Part shown: piece by piece, positions 16,209-25,283 of the stretch
How positions within the stretch are numbered: position 1 is the first letter of the stretch
Layout of the letters: each line of letters starts with the position of its first letter
From: Bin87 sp965220505
Lineage (GTDB): Bacteria > Chloroflexota > Dehalococcoidia > Lucifugimonadales > UBA3495
DNA: 64,000 bases
Direction of reading: 5' to 3'
Assembly (NCBI GenBank): GCA_965220505.1
Contig: CBDCQE010000002.1
Location: 248,001-312,000, forward strand
Made by a program: the position numbers and the translations under genes
The notes under the pieces: generated by a model
Seen by the model: the letters and a program-made list of their open reading frames with translations, nothing else
Databases searched by the model: none
What the model was told of the DNA's origin: nothing

Positions 16209-17105
16209 ATGGAAGTTTGGGCTCTACAACTGTTCAACGGGCTCAGCCTGAGCTCAATCCTGCTGCTGATCGCGCTGGGTCTCGCGCTGTCCTTCGGGTT
16301 GATGAACGTCATCAACCTGGCCCACGGCGAGTTCATCATGATCGGCGCCTACACCACGTATGCGCTACAGCAGGCGGCGCTCAGCTTCACCGGCGACCCG
16401 CAGTCGGGGGTCACGTTCCTGATCGCCATTCCCGCGTCCTTCGTGATTGCCGGAGCGGCGGGGTACGTGGTGGAAAACGCGCTGATCCGTTTCCTGTACC
16501 GCCGCCCCCTGGACACGCTGCTGGCGACGTGGGGCGTCGGGCTGTTCCTGCAGCAACTGGCCCGGTCGATATTCGGCGCGCCCAACGTGCAGGTGGTGGC
16601 GCCGCCGTGGCTGGGCAGCGCGATCACGGTCACGACCGATCTGGTGTTGCCCGTGAAGCGCGTCTTCATCCTGGCGCTGGTCACCGCGTGCATCGGCGGG
16701 CTCTACTGGTACATGTACCGCTCCAGCGAGGGGCGCCGGATGCGCGGCGTGATGCAGAACCGGGAAATGGCGGCCAGCCTGGGGGTATCGACCCGGCGGG
16801 TGGACAGCTTCACCTTTGCGCTGGGTTCAGGACTGGCCGGCATCGCCGGGTGCGCGCTGACGCTGATCGGCCCCATCGGGCCATCGCTGGGCACGTTCTA
16901 CGTGGTGGACGCCTTCATCGTCGTGATCCTGGGCGGGCTGGGGCAGGTGCCCGGCACCATCCTGGCGGCGCTGATCATCGGGATGCTGAACACCATGCTG
17001 GAGTTCGGCACCACCGCCGTGGTCGGCAAGGTTCTGGTGTTCGCCATGGTGATCCTGTTCCTGCAGTGGCGTCCCGCCGGCTTGATGCGGGCCAAGGGAC
17101 GGTAG
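16209..17105 (+). CDS. urtB: Urea ABC transporter permease
   Basis: The 298-residue membrane protein has about eight hydrophobic segments and begins LFNGLSLSSILLLIALGLAL, followed by FGLMNVINLAHGEFIMIGAY, the characteristic LivH/UrtB motif. It forms the channel with UrtC. It is six bases upstream of urtC. No long N-terminal extension is present, unlike some UrtB proteins. Confidence 0.92.
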   Translation: MEVWALQLFNGLSLSSILLLIALGLALSFGLMNVINLAHGEFIMIGAYTTYALQQAALSFTGDPQSGVTFLIAIPASFVIAGAAGYVVENALIRFLYRRPLDTLLATWGVGLFLQQLARSIFGAPNVQVVAPPWLGSAITVTTDLVLPVKRVFILALVTACIGGLYWYMYRSSEGRRMRGVMQNREMAASLGVSTRRVDSFTFALGSGLAGIAGCALTLIGPIGPSLGTFYVVDAFIVVILGGLGQVPGTILAALIIGMLNTMLEFGTTAVVGKVLVFAMVILFLQWRPAGLMRAKGR

Positions 17106-17111
17106 CGGGCC

Positions 17112-18254
17112 ATGACGACCATGTCATCCATCATCACCGTGGTGCGCAACGCCTCCGCGCCGGTGCGGGTGCACGACCGCATCGGCTCGTGGATCGCGCC
17201 GGCAATCATGCTGGCGGTGTTGCTGGTCGCCCCGACGGTGCTGTCCGACTTCCGGATCGCGCTGCTGGGCAAGTTCCTGACCTTTGCCATGCTGGCGATC
17301 TCCCTGAACCTGATCTGGGGTTACGCCGGGATGCTGAGCCTGGGCCACGGGGTGTTCTTCGGGCTGGGCGGATACGCCATGGCCATGTACCTGAAGCTGG
17401 AATCGGCCGGCGGCAAGCTGCCCGACTTCATGTTCTGGAGCGGCCTGACCGAGTTGCCCTTCTTCTGGGCGCCGTTCAAGTACGCCTGGTTCGCCATACC
17501 CATGACCTTCATCGTGCCGGCGGTACTGGCCGGCGCGCTGGGGTACCTGGTGTTCCGCAGCCGCATCACGGGCGTGTACTTCGCGCTGATCACCCAGGCA
17601 CTGGCGCTGATCGTCAGCATCCTGTTCATCGGCCAGCAGGCGTACACCGGCGGCACCAACGGCATCACCAACTACACGACGATTTTCGGCTACCCGCTGA
17701 ACGCGCCGTCGATGCAGTTGATACTGTACTACGCCAGCGTGGCCGCGCTGACCGCCGCCTACCTGCTGTGCTGGTGGCTGATCTCGTCGCGGCTGGGCCG
17801 GCTGCTGGTGGCCATGCGCGACGACGAGAACCGGGTGCGGTTCTCCGGCTACGACCCGGCGGTGCTGAAGACGCTGGTGTTCTCGCTGTCGGCCGGCATC
17901 GCCGGCGTGGCCGGCGCGCTATTCACGCCGCAGGTGGGCATCATCTCGCCGACGATGATGGGCATCGTGCCGTCCATTGAGATTGCCATCTGGGTGGCCG
18001 TGGGCGGACGGGGCGTACTGCTGGGGGCAGTGATCGGCGCGGTGGTGGTCAACGGGGCCAAGAGCGGCCTGAGCGAGTCGTTCCCGGCGGTGTGGCAATA
18101 CTTCCTGGGCCTGCTGTTCATCGGGGCGGTGCTGCTGTTCCCCACGGGCATCATGGGCCTGCTGCGCGGCGAAGGCTGGCAACGTCCGTGGTGGCTGTCA
18201 CGCGAGCAAGTTCGCGGAGCGATCAACCGCCTGGTTCCTGGAGCGACACGATGA
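17112..18254 (+). CDS. urtC: Urea ABC transporter permease
   Basis: The 380-residue permease of the LivM/UrtC type has NLIWGYAGMLSLGHGVFFGL near residue 70 and about ten hydrophobic segments, with GGTNGITNY typical of UrtC. It pairs with UrtB. Its stop overlaps the urtD start in ATGA, so translation is coupled. Confidence 0.92.
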   Translation: MTTMSSIITVVRNASAPVRVHDRIGSWIAPAIMLAVLLVAPTVLSDFRIALLGKFLTFAMLAISLNLIWGYAGMLSLGHGVFFGLGGYAMAMYLKLESAGGKLPDFMFWSGLTELPFFWAPFKYAWFAIPMTFIVPAVLAGALGYLVFRSRITGVYFALITQALALIVSILFIGQQAYTGGTNGITNYTTIFGYPLNAPSMQLILYYASVAALTAAYLLCWWLISSRLGRLLVAMRDDENRVRFSGYDPAVLKTLVFSLSAGIAGVAGALFTPQVGIISPTMMGIVPSIEIAIWVAVGGRGVLLGAVIGAVVVNGAKSGLSESFPAVWQYFLGLLFIGAVLLFPTGIMGLLRGEGWQRPWWLSREQVRGAINRLVPGATR

Positions 18255-19123
18255 TTGGCAATCCGAACAACCCGGCCTCGCGCAACGGCTCGCGCCCGAC
18301 GCCGGACCTGAGCCAGCCCATCCTGTCGGTGGAGAACCTGACGGTGAGCTTCGACGGCTTCACCGTGCTGGACGAGCTGGATTTCGCCATCGGCTACGGG
18401 GAGATGCGGTTCCTCATCGGCCCCAACGGCGCAGGCAAGACGACGCTGATCGACGTGATCACGGGCAAGTCCAAGCCCAGCAAGGGGCGCATCATCTTCG
18501 ACGGCACGACGGATTTGAGCCGGCGGCAGGAGTACCAACTGGTGCGCCTGGGAGTGGGCCGCAAATTCCAGACGCCGGCCATTTTCTCCAGCCTGACCGT
18601 GTACCAGAACCTGGAGGTGACCCTGGGGTTCCGCAGCCGGATCGCCGGGCTGCTGCGCAAGCTGCGCCGGGACGACGGCGACCGGATCATGAGCACGCTG
18701 GAGGAAGTTGGCCTGCAACACCGGGCGCAGGATGTCGCCGGCGGGCTGTCCCACGGCGAAAAGCAGTGGCTGGAAATCGGGATGCTGCTGGTGCAGGAGC
18801 CGAAGCTGCTGCTGCTGGACGAGCCGGTGGCCGGCATGACCCGCCGCGAGCGCGACCGCACCGGGGAGTTGCTCCAGTCCATCGGCGGCGAGCGGTCGGT
18901 GCTGGTGGTGGAGCACGACATGGACTTCGTGCGGCAGTTCGCCCAGACGGTCACCGTGCTGCACCTGGGCAAGGTGCTCAGCGAAGGCACGATGGAAGAC
19001 GTGCAGCAGGACCCGGAGGTTATCCGGGCGTACCTGGGCAACAACCGGTCGCAGCGTCCGCAGGCCGGCCGGCTCAACGGGCGGCGCGAGGCGGAACCCG
19101 CCGCGCCGGTCGCCGCGGACTGA
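18251..19123 (+). CDS. urtD: Urea ABC transporter ATP-binding protein
   Basis: The 290-residue ATPase has Walker A GPNGAGKTT, signature GGLSHGEKQWLEIGMLL, Walker B LLLLDEPVAGMT and switch VVEHDMDFV. The SHGEKQWLEIG form is diagnostic of UrtD within the LivG family. It powers urea uptake as a heterodimer with UrtE. The start is set by the ATGA overlap with urtC; both ends have extra 20-30 residue tails. Confidence 0.92.
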   Translation: MIGNPNNPASRNGSRPTPDLSQPILSVENLTVSFDGFTVLDELDFAIGYGEMRFLIGPNGAGKTTLIDVITGKSKPSKGRIIFDGTTDLSRRQEYQLVRLGVGRKFQTPAIFSSLTVYQNLEVTLGFRSRIAGLLRKLRRDDGDRIMSTLEEVGLQHRAQDVAGGLSHGEKQWLEIGMLLVQEPKLLLLDEPVAGMTRRERDRTGELLQSIGGERSVLVVEHDMDFVRQFAQTVTVLHLGKVLSEGTMEDVQQDPEVIRAYLGNNRSQRPQAGRLNGRREAEPAAPVAAD

Positions 19124-19134
19124 AGGGCAAGTCA

Positions 19135-19857
19135 ATGTTTCGCCAACCCGAACCGTTCCTGACCATCAAGGGCCTGTCCGTGGGCTACGGGCAGAGCCTG
19201 GTGCTGACCGACGTGGCATTGGACGTGCCGGAAGGGCAGGTGGTCTGTCTCATGGGGCGCAACGGCGTGGGCAAGACCACGCTGCTCAAGGCGATCATGG
19301 GGCTGCTGACCCCCCGGGCCGGGCAGATCCAGTTTGGGCAGTCGGACATGACGCGATGGGCGCCGCACAAGCGGGCCAAGGCCGGGTTCGGCTACGTGCC
19401 CCAGGGTCGGCACATCTTCCCGTACCTGACGGTGCACGAGAACCTGCTGATGGGGCTGGAGGCCTTCGCCGGAAAGAAGGGGCGTCCGGAGGCCGTGGAA
19501 AGGATGTACGGCCTGTTTCCGGCGTTGAAGACCTACACGAAGAAGGTCGCCGGCACGCTCAGCGGCGGGCAGCAGCAGCAACTGGCCCTGGCCCGCGCCC
19601 TGGTGCGTCAGCCGTCCCTGCTGCTGCTGGACGAGCCCACCGAGGGGATCCAGCCGTCCATAGTCCAGGAGATCGAGGAACTGCTGCACCGACTTCGGGA
19701 GCAGAACGAGACGACGATATTGCTGGTGGAGCAGTTCCTGGACTTCGCCCTGGGCATCGCCGATTACTGCTACGTGATGGAAAAGGGAGCCATAGTGCTG
19801 GAGGGCGCCGCCCGGGACCTGGACCACAACCTGGTCCGGGAGTACGTGGCGGTGTAG
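19135..19857 (+). CDS. urtE: Urea ABC transporter ATP-binding protein
   Basis: The 240-residue ATPase has Walker A GRNGVGKTT, signature TLSGGQQQQLALARAL, Walker B LLLLDEPTEGIQPSI and VEQFLDFAL in the switch region, all as in UrtE/LivF. The ATG at 19135 follows a GAAGGGCAAGTC stretch; the urtD stop lies 11 bp upstream. It completes the urtABCDE set. Confidence 0.92.
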   Translation: MFRQPEPFLTIKGLSVGYGQSLVLTDVALDVPEGQVVCLMGRNGVGKTTLLKAIMGLLTPRAGQIQFGQSDMTRWAPHKRAKAGFGYVPQGRHIFPYLTVHENLLMGLEAFAGKKGRPEAVERMYGLFPALKTYTKKVAGTLSGGQQQQLALARALVRQPSLLLLDEPTEGIQPSIVQEIEELLHRLREQNETTILLVEQFLDFALGIADYCYVMEKGAIVLEGAARDLDHNLVREYVAV

Positions 19858-19891
19858 GTCCCGGCATAAAACCCGAACGTGAGGAATAGAC

Positions 19892-21229
19892 ATGACAACT
19901 GAGACAGCCACCGCCCGGGACTTCGTACTGCGGACCGCGCGGGACAACGACGTCAAGTTCATCCGCCTGTGGTTCACCGACATCCTGGGCAAGCTGAAGG
20001 GTTTCGCGGTGACGGCCGACGACCTGGAGGACGCCTTAGAGCGCGGCGTAGGGTTCGACGGCTCGGCCATCGACGGGTTCGCCCGCCACCACGAGAGCGA
20101 CATGCGGGCCTACCCGGACCCGACGACCTTCACGCTGCTGCCGTGGCGTCCGCGCCAGAACGCCGTGGCCCGGATGTTCTGCGACATCCGCCAGCCCCGG
20201 GGCCAGACCTTCTCCGGCGACCCTCGCCAGGTACTCCGGCGGAACCTGGACAAGGCGGCGGAGATGGGCTTCACCTACAACGTGGGCGCGGAGCTGGAAT
20301 TCTTCTACCTGAAGAGCGCCGGCGCGCCGGAACTGCTGGACCACGACGGCTACTTCGACCAGCTATCCAGCTACCCCGCCTCCGACCTGCGCCGGGACAC
20401 CGTGCTCAACCTCGCCGAGATGGGCATTCCGGTCAAGTACTCGCACCACGAGGGCGCGCCCAGCCAGCACGAGATCGACCTGGAGTACACCGACGCGCTG
20501 ACCATGGCCGACAACCTGATGACGGCCAAGCTGGTCATCAAGGAGTTGGCCCAGCTGCAGAACGTATACGCCACGTTCATGCCCAAGCCGATTTCTCGCA
20601 TCAACGGGTCGGGACTGCACCTGCACCAGTCCCTCTTCGCCGGCGAGGACAACCGTTTCTACGACGCGGACGACGAGCAGTATCTGTCGATGCTGGGCAA
20701 GCAGTTCATCGCCGGGCTGATCGCCCACGCGCCGGAGATAACGCTGGTGACCAACCAGTGGGTGAACTCCTACAAGCGGCTGATCCCCGGATACGAGGCG
20801 CCGGTGTACGTCTCGTGGACCCACGTCAACCGTTCAGATCTCATCCGCGTGCCCAGCTACGAACGCGGTGAGGAAACGTCCATCCGCATCGAGTACCGCG
20901 CGCCGGACCCGTCGTGCAACCCCTACCTGGCGTTCAGCGCGATGCTGGCCGCCGGGCTCAAGGGGATCGAGGAGCAGTACCAGGTGCCGGCCCCGGTGGT
21001 GGGTAACGTGCAGGAGATGTCGCCGCAGCGTCGCCAGTCGCTGGGCATACGCACTCTGCCCTCCAGCCTGGGCGAGGCGATCAATCTGGCCGAGACCAGC
21101 GAGCTGCTCTACGAGGCGCTGGGCGACCATGTTTTCAACAGCCTGATCGAGAACAAGAAACTGGAGTGGGACGAGTACCGCTCGGAGGTCACCGACTACG
21201 AAGTCTCCCGCTACCTCTCCACGCTGTAA
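19892..21229 (+). CDS. glnA: Glutamine synthetase, type I
   Basis: The 445-residue enzyme joins ammonia to glutamate using ATP. It carries the beta-grasp N-domain (KFIRLWFTDILGKLKGFA), the GVGFDGSAIDGF segment, the metal-binding AELEFFY, the ATP region GSGLHLHQS and the glutamate-binding IEYRAPDPSCNPYLA. I see no adenylylation-site tyrosine motif (NLYDLP) near the C-terminus, which fits the GSI-alpha subtype. It sits 34 bp after urtE and 18 bp before ureA, so ammonia released by urease would be assimilated by a product of the same transcript. Confidence 0.92.
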   Translation: MTTETATARDFVLRTARDNDVKFIRLWFTDILGKLKGFAVTADDLEDALERGVGFDGSAIDGFARHHESDMRAYPDPTTFTLLPWRPRQNAVARMFCDIRQPRGQTFSGDPRQVLRRNLDKAAEMGFTYNVGAELEFFYLKSAGAPELLDHDGYFDQLSSYPASDLRRDTVLNLAEMGIPVKYSHHEGAPSQHEIDLEYTDALTMADNLMTAKLVIKELAQLQNVYATFMPKPISRINGSGLHLHQSLFAGEDNRFYDADDEQYLSMLGKQFIAGLIAHAPEITLVTNQWVNSYKRLIPGYEAPVYVSWTHVNRSDLIRVPSYERGEETSIRIEYRAPDPSCNPYLAFSAMLAAGLKGIEEQYQVPAPVVGNVQEMSPQRRQSLGIRTLPSSLGEAINLAETSELLYEALGDHVFNSLIENKKLEWDEYRSEVTDYEVSRYLSTL

Positions 21230-21247
21230 CGCCGGAGGCAACCCACC

Positions 21248-21550
21248 ATGATGCTCACTCCACGGGAATCAGAAAAGCTGCTGATCTACGTCGCCGCCGA
21301 CCTGGCGCGCAAGCGGCAAGGTCGCGGCCTGAAGCTCAACGTGCCCGAGTCGGTCGCGCTGATCACGGAGTCGATCCTGGAGGGCGCTCGGGACGGCCGG
21401 ACCGTCGCCGAGGTGATGGAGCTGGGCCGCCAGGTCCTGCGCCGGGAGGACGTGATGGAAGGGGTGCCGGAACTGGTGGACATGGTGCAGGTGGAGGCGA
21501 CGTTCCCCGATGGCACCAAGCTGGTGTCGGTGCACGATCCCATCGTCTAA
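21248..21550 (+). CDS. ureA: Urease gamma subunit
   Basis: The 100-residue subunit has TPRESEKLLIYVAADLARKR and ends in ATFPDGTKLVSVHDPI, as in all UreA proteins. It forms the (alpha-beta-gamma)3 urease with UreB and UreC. Separate ureA and ureB genes indicate the standard three-subunit bacterial form. GGAGG precedes the ATG. Confidence 0.95.
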   Translation: MMLTPRESEKLLIYVAADLARKRQGRGLKLNVPESVALITESILEGARDGRTVAEVMELGRQVLRREDVMEGVPELVDMVQVEATFPDGTKLVSVHDPIV

Positions 21551-21567
21551 TCACAAAAAGGACGAGC

Positions 21568-21972
21568 ATGAGCAATCCCAACGGACACTACATCATCGCC
21601 GACGAACCGGTTGAGATAAACGCGGGCCGGCCCACGTGCGCGCTGTCGGTCTGGAACACGGGCGACCGAGCGATACAGGTGGGATCGCACTTCCACTTCT
21701 TCGAGGTGAACCGGGCGCTGCGGTTCGACCGGGAGGGCGCCTTCGGGATGCGGCTGGACGTGCCGGCCGGGACCGCGGTGCGCTTCGAGCCGGGCGACCG
21801 CAAGGACGTGACGCTGGTGGCCATCGGCGGCTCGCGGCGGGTGCGCGGACTCAACGGCCTCACCGACGACAGCCTGGACTCGCCCGCTGCGCGCGCGCAA
21901 GCCGTAGAGGCGGTCGCCAAACGGGATTTCCTTGACCAGCCGTCGAATCCGACGGGTACCAGCGAGGCATAG
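21568..21972 (+). CDS. ureB: Urease beta subunit
   Basis: The 134-residue protein contains VWNTGDRAIQVGSHFHFFEV and FEPGDRKDVTLVAIGG, both hallmarks of UreB. It is somewhat longer than the usual 100-110 residues owing to a C-terminal tail with no motif. The ATG is fixed by an AAGGACGAG site. It is 17 bp after ureA and 4 bp before ureC. Confidence 0.94.
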   Translation: MSNPNGHYIIADEPVEINAGRPTCALSVWNTGDRAIQVGSHFHFFEVNRALRFDREGAFGMRLDVPAGTAVRFEPGDRKDVTLVAIGGSRRVRGLNGLTDDSLDSPAARAQAVEAVAKRDFLDQPSNPTGTSEA

Positions 21973-21976
21973 CGAC

Positions 21977-23695
21977 ATGGCACGAATCAGCCGACGGCAG
22001 TACGTTGACCTCTACGGGCCGACGGTGGGAGACCGGTTCCGGCTGGCCGACACCTCTCTGGTCTGCCAGATCGAGCGGGACCTGCTCACTCACGGCGACG
22101 AGTTAGTGTTCGGCGGCGGCAAATCGGCCCGGGACGGCATGGGCCAGGCTTCGGAGGTCACCAACCGCAACGGCGCGCTGGACTTGGTGATCACCAACGC
22201 CATCATCATGGACCCCGTCCTCGGCGTTATCAAGGCCGACATCGGAGTGCGCCACGGATTGATCGTAGCGGTGGGCAAGTCCGGCAATCCCAACGTGATG
22301 GACGGCGTGCATCCCGACCTGGTGGTGGGGCCGGGCACCGAGGTCATCGCCGGCGAGCACCTGATCGCCACTCCCGGCGGGGTCGATGCGCACATCCACA
22401 TGATCGCGCCGCAGCAGGTGTACCACGCGCTGTCCAACGGCATCACCACGATGATCGGCGGAGGCACTGGGCCGGCCGACGGCACCAACGCCACCACCTG
22501 CACGCCGGGCCCGTGGAACATCGCGCTGATGCTGGAGGCCGCCGAGCCGTTGCCGGTCAACTGGGGCCTGCTGGGCAAGGGCAACGCCAGCGACCCCGCG
22601 CCCTTGGAGGAACAGATCGCCGCCGGGGCCAGCGGCCTCAAACTCCACGAGGACTGGGGCACCACGCCGGCGGCCATCGACTGCTGCCTGGCCGTGGCCG
22701 ACCGGTTCGACGTGCCGGTGGCGATTCACACCGACACGCTGAACGAGGCCGGGTTCGTGGAGGACACCATCGCGGCTATCGGCGGACGGGCAATCCACAC
22801 CTACCACACCGAGGGCGCCGGCGGTGGGCACGCGCCGGACATCATCCGCATCGCGTCGGAACCGAACGTGCTGCCGTCGTCCACCAACCCGACGCGGCCG
22901 TACACCGTCAACACGCTCACCGAGCACATGGACATGCTGATGGTGTGCCACCACCTCAGCCCGCGGGTTCCCGAGGACGTTGCCTTTGCCGAGAGCCGCA
23001 TCCGGCCGGAGACCATGGCGGCGGAGGACGTGCTGCACGACCTGGGGGTCATCAGCATGTACGCCTCGGACTCGCAGGCCATGGGGCGGGTGGGCGAGAA
23101 CTTCACCCGGCTGTTCCAGACGGCGGACAAGATGCGGCAGTTCAAGGGCAAACTGCCCGAGGACTCGCCGGACCACGACAACTTCCGCGTCCTGCGCTAC
23201 CTGGCCAAGCTGACCATCAACCCGGCCATCACCCACGGCATATCGCACCTGGTGGGGTCACTGGAGCCGGGCAAGCTGGCCGACATCGTGCTGTGGCCGC
23301 TGGGCAGCTTCGGCGCGAAGCCCAAGATGATTATCAAGGGCGGGATGATCTGCTGGGCCGTCATGGGCGACCCCAACGGGTCCATACCCACGGCCGAGCC
23401 GTCCTTCTACCGTCCCATGTTCGGCAGCATGGGCAAGGCAGTGGCCGGCACCGCGCTCACCTTCGTTTCGGAAGCGGCATACGAGGCGGGAGTCCACCGC
23501 GACCTGGGGCTGACCCGTCGGGTGGAGCCGGTGCGCGACTGCCGCGCCATCACCAAGCGGCAGATGGTGCGCAACGACGGAATGCCGGTGATCGAGGTCG
23601 ACCCCGACACCTACGCGGTGCGCGTGGACGGCGAGATCGCCACCGTGCCGGCGGCGGAACGCCTGAGCCTGGCGCAGCTGCACTTCCTGGTCTAG
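21977..23695 (+). CDS. ureC: Urease alpha (catalytic) subunit
   Basis: The 572-residue catalytic subunit hydrolyses urea to ammonia and carbamate at a dinickel centre. Nickel ligands are visible: HIH at residues 139-141, carbamylated lysine K222 in GLKLHEDWG, His in AIHTDTLNE and TYHTEGAGGGHAPD, and Asp in SDSQAMGRVG. The catalytic histidine is in MVCHHL (about 325), with the flap nearby. All are intact, so it should be active. The start at 21977 (MARISRRQYVDLYGP) is the family's usual N-terminus. Confidence 0.96.
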   Translation: MARISRRQYVDLYGPTVGDRFRLADTSLVCQIERDLLTHGDELVFGGGKSARDGMGQASEVTNRNGALDLVITNAIIMDPVLGVIKADIGVRHGLIVAVGKSGNPNVMDGVHPDLVVGPGTEVIAGEHLIATPGGVDAHIHMIAPQQVYHALSNGITTMIGGGTGPADGTNATTCTPGPWNIALMLEAAEPLPVNWGLLGKGNASDPAPLEEQIAAGASGLKLHEDWGTTPAAIDCCLAVADRFDVPVAIHTDTLNEAGFVEDTIAAIGGRAIHTYHTEGAGGGHAPDIIRIASEPNVLPSSTNPTRPYTVNTLTEHMDMLMVCHHLSPRVPEDVAFAESRIRPETMAAEDVLHDLGVISMYASDSQAMGRVGENFTRLFQTADKMRQFKGKLPEDSPDHDNFRVLRYLAKLTINPAITHGISHLVGSLEPGKLADIVLWPLGSFGAKPKMIIKGGMICWAVMGDPNGSIPTAEPSFYRPMFGSMGKAVAGTALTFVSEAAYEAGVHRDLGLTRRVEPVRDCRAITKRQMVRNDGMPVIEVDPDTYAVRVDGEIATVPAAERLSLAQLHFLV

Positions 23696-23698
23696 CGG

Positions 23699-24421
23699 AT
23701 GCAAACTATAACGAGCATAAACGGCGGCGCCAGCTTTCTGGCCGCCCTGCAGCTTGCCGACTCGTTCTTCCCGTCCGGTACCTACGCTCACTCCCAGGGG
23801 CTGGAAGGAATGGTGACGCGAGGCTGGGTCGGGAACGCGGACGACCTGGAGGAGTACCTTCGCAACCTGCTGACCTGGTCGATCCTCCCGTGCGACGGGG
23901 TCGCGTTGCGGAGCGCCCACCGCGCGGCGCGGGACGGCGACCTGGCGACGCTGGTTGACATTGACCGGCACTTGCACGCGATGAAACTGCCCGAGGAGCT
24001 GCGGCAGGCGTCCTGTCACGCCGGGCGGCGCATCCTGGACGAAACGGCGCCGCTGCTCTCGGAAGAGACCGGATGCGCCGTTCACGGCGAGTTCCGGCGG
24101 GCGGTGATGGAACGGGAGACGCCGGGCACGGGGGCCGTCGCCCTGGGCGTGGCGTCCTGCGCGGCGGGCATTGACCCGGACAGCACACTGCTGATGTTCT
24201 GTCACAGCTTCGCGGTGGCCGTGCTGGGAGCGGCGCAACGGCTGCTGCCCATCACCCACTCGGAGGCGCAGCATATCCTGCGGTCGCTGCACGAACCCGT
24301 GACTAGTGCGACGACGGCGTTGCGGCACCGCGACTGGCGCGAGATGACATCCTTCGCGCCGCAGACCGACATCGCGTCCATGCTGCACGAACACGACGAA
24401 GTGCGGATGTTCGCCAGCTGA
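23699..24421 (+). CDS. ureF: Urease accessory protein UreF
   Basis: The 240-residue helical protein has LQLADSFFPSGTYAHSQGLE at its N-terminus and the HSEAQHILRSLHEPV segment typical of UreF. UreF bridges urease, UreD and the GTPase UreG during nickel insertion. It follows ureC by three bases. The next accessory gene, ureG, is displaced by a Uma2 insertion. Confidence 0.9.
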   Translation: MQTITSINGGASFLAALQLADSFFPSGTYAHSQGLEGMVTRGWVGNADDLEEYLRNLLTWSILPCDGVALRSAHRAARDGDLATLVDIDRHLHAMKLPEELRQASCHAGRRILDETAPLLSEETGCAVHGEFRRAVMERETPGTGAVALGVASCAAGIDPDSTLLMFCHSFAVAVLGAAQRLLPITHSEAQHILRSLHEPVTSATTALRHRDWREMTSFAPQTDIASMLHEHDEVRMFAS

Positions 24422-24431
24422 CGGCGCGCCC

Positions 24432-24460
24432 ACAACGGTCAAACCCGGCGCAGGTATAAT
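24432..24460 (+). promoter_or_regulatory. Possible promoter of the Uma2 gene within the urease cluster
   Basis: A consensus -10, TATAAT, lies at 24455-24460, about 48 bp before the Uma2 ATG. The matching -35 position (ACAACG) is poor. It may also help express ureG and ureD downstream. Confidence 0.4.
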
Positions 24461-24508
24461 CCACTCTATAGCCCACCGCTTTGCCGACCCGGCACGGAGA
24501 GTTTCAGC

Positions 24509-25225
24509 ATGACCACCGCCAAATCGCCGAAATCTCCTCCCACCTTCCGGCTCCCGGACCCTCGCAAATCTCCGGACGAGAAGATGACCGCCGCCAAACA
24601 GTTGACCGACACCGGGCACGCCCATCACCTGGCCCTCCACCTCGGCAACCCACAGACTACCATCGTAACCACTGAACGATACATCACCCTCGTGCCCATG
24701 TCGGAAAGAGCCAACATGACCGGCGTCCTCTACCCCGACCTCCTGGTAGCCTTCAACGTCGACCCGATCGCATTTCAGGAACACAACGGGTACGTGATAT
24801 CCGAACAGGGCAAGCCGCCCGACTTCGTGCTGGAAATCGCTTCCCGCTCCACCGGCCGCGCCGACACCGGCGAAAAGCGCGCCGCCTACGCGAATCTTGG
24901 CATCGCCGAATACTGGCGTTTTGATGAGACCGGACAGTACCACGGCTCCCGCCTGGCCGGCGACCGGCTGGTGGACGGAAGATACGAACCCATCGAGATC
25001 ATCGAACTGCCGGACGGCAACCTCAGCGGACACAGCGCCGTCCTCGGTCTGGAACTCCGCTGGACCGACGGTTCCCTGGGCTGGCACGACGCCGACAACG
25101 GCGAGCACATCGCCACCTTTGACACCGAGCGGGAGGGGCGCCTCGCCGAGCGTGAAGGGCGCCTCCAAGCCGAAGCCAGGGTGCAAGAGCTTGAAGAGGA
25201 ACTGCAACGATTGAGGGACAGCTGA
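24509..25225 (+). CDS. Uma2-family endonuclease (DUF820)
   Basis: The 238-residue protein contains the Uma2 PD-(D/E)XK core: YPDLLVAFNV, then GKPPDFVLEIASRSTGRAD, K in TGEKRAAYANLG and AEYWRFD. This is followed by GDRLVDGRYEPIEI and an acidic/arginine coiled-coil tail. The biological role of Uma2 proteins is unclear. The gene separates ureF from ureG and has its own -10 box, so it looks inserted into the urease operon. The first 50 residues, including a second possible start at MTAAKQ, are atypical. Confidence 0.85.
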   Translation: MTTAKSPKSPPTFRLPDPRKSPDEKMTAAKQLTDTGHAHHLALHLGNPQTTIVTTERYITLVPMSERANMTGVLYPDLLVAFNVDPIAFQEHNGYVISEQGKPPDFVLEIASRSTGRADTGEKRAAYANLGIAEYWRFDETGQYHGSRLAGDRLVDGRYEPIEIIELPDGNLSGHSAVLGLELRWTDGSLGWHDADNGEHIATFDTEREGRLAEREGRLQAEARVQELEEELQRLRDS

Positions 25226-25283
25226 TACCCGGGCAAACGTGCCGGGACGTGCCGGGTTACCCCGCAAATAGTGGAGAGAAACC

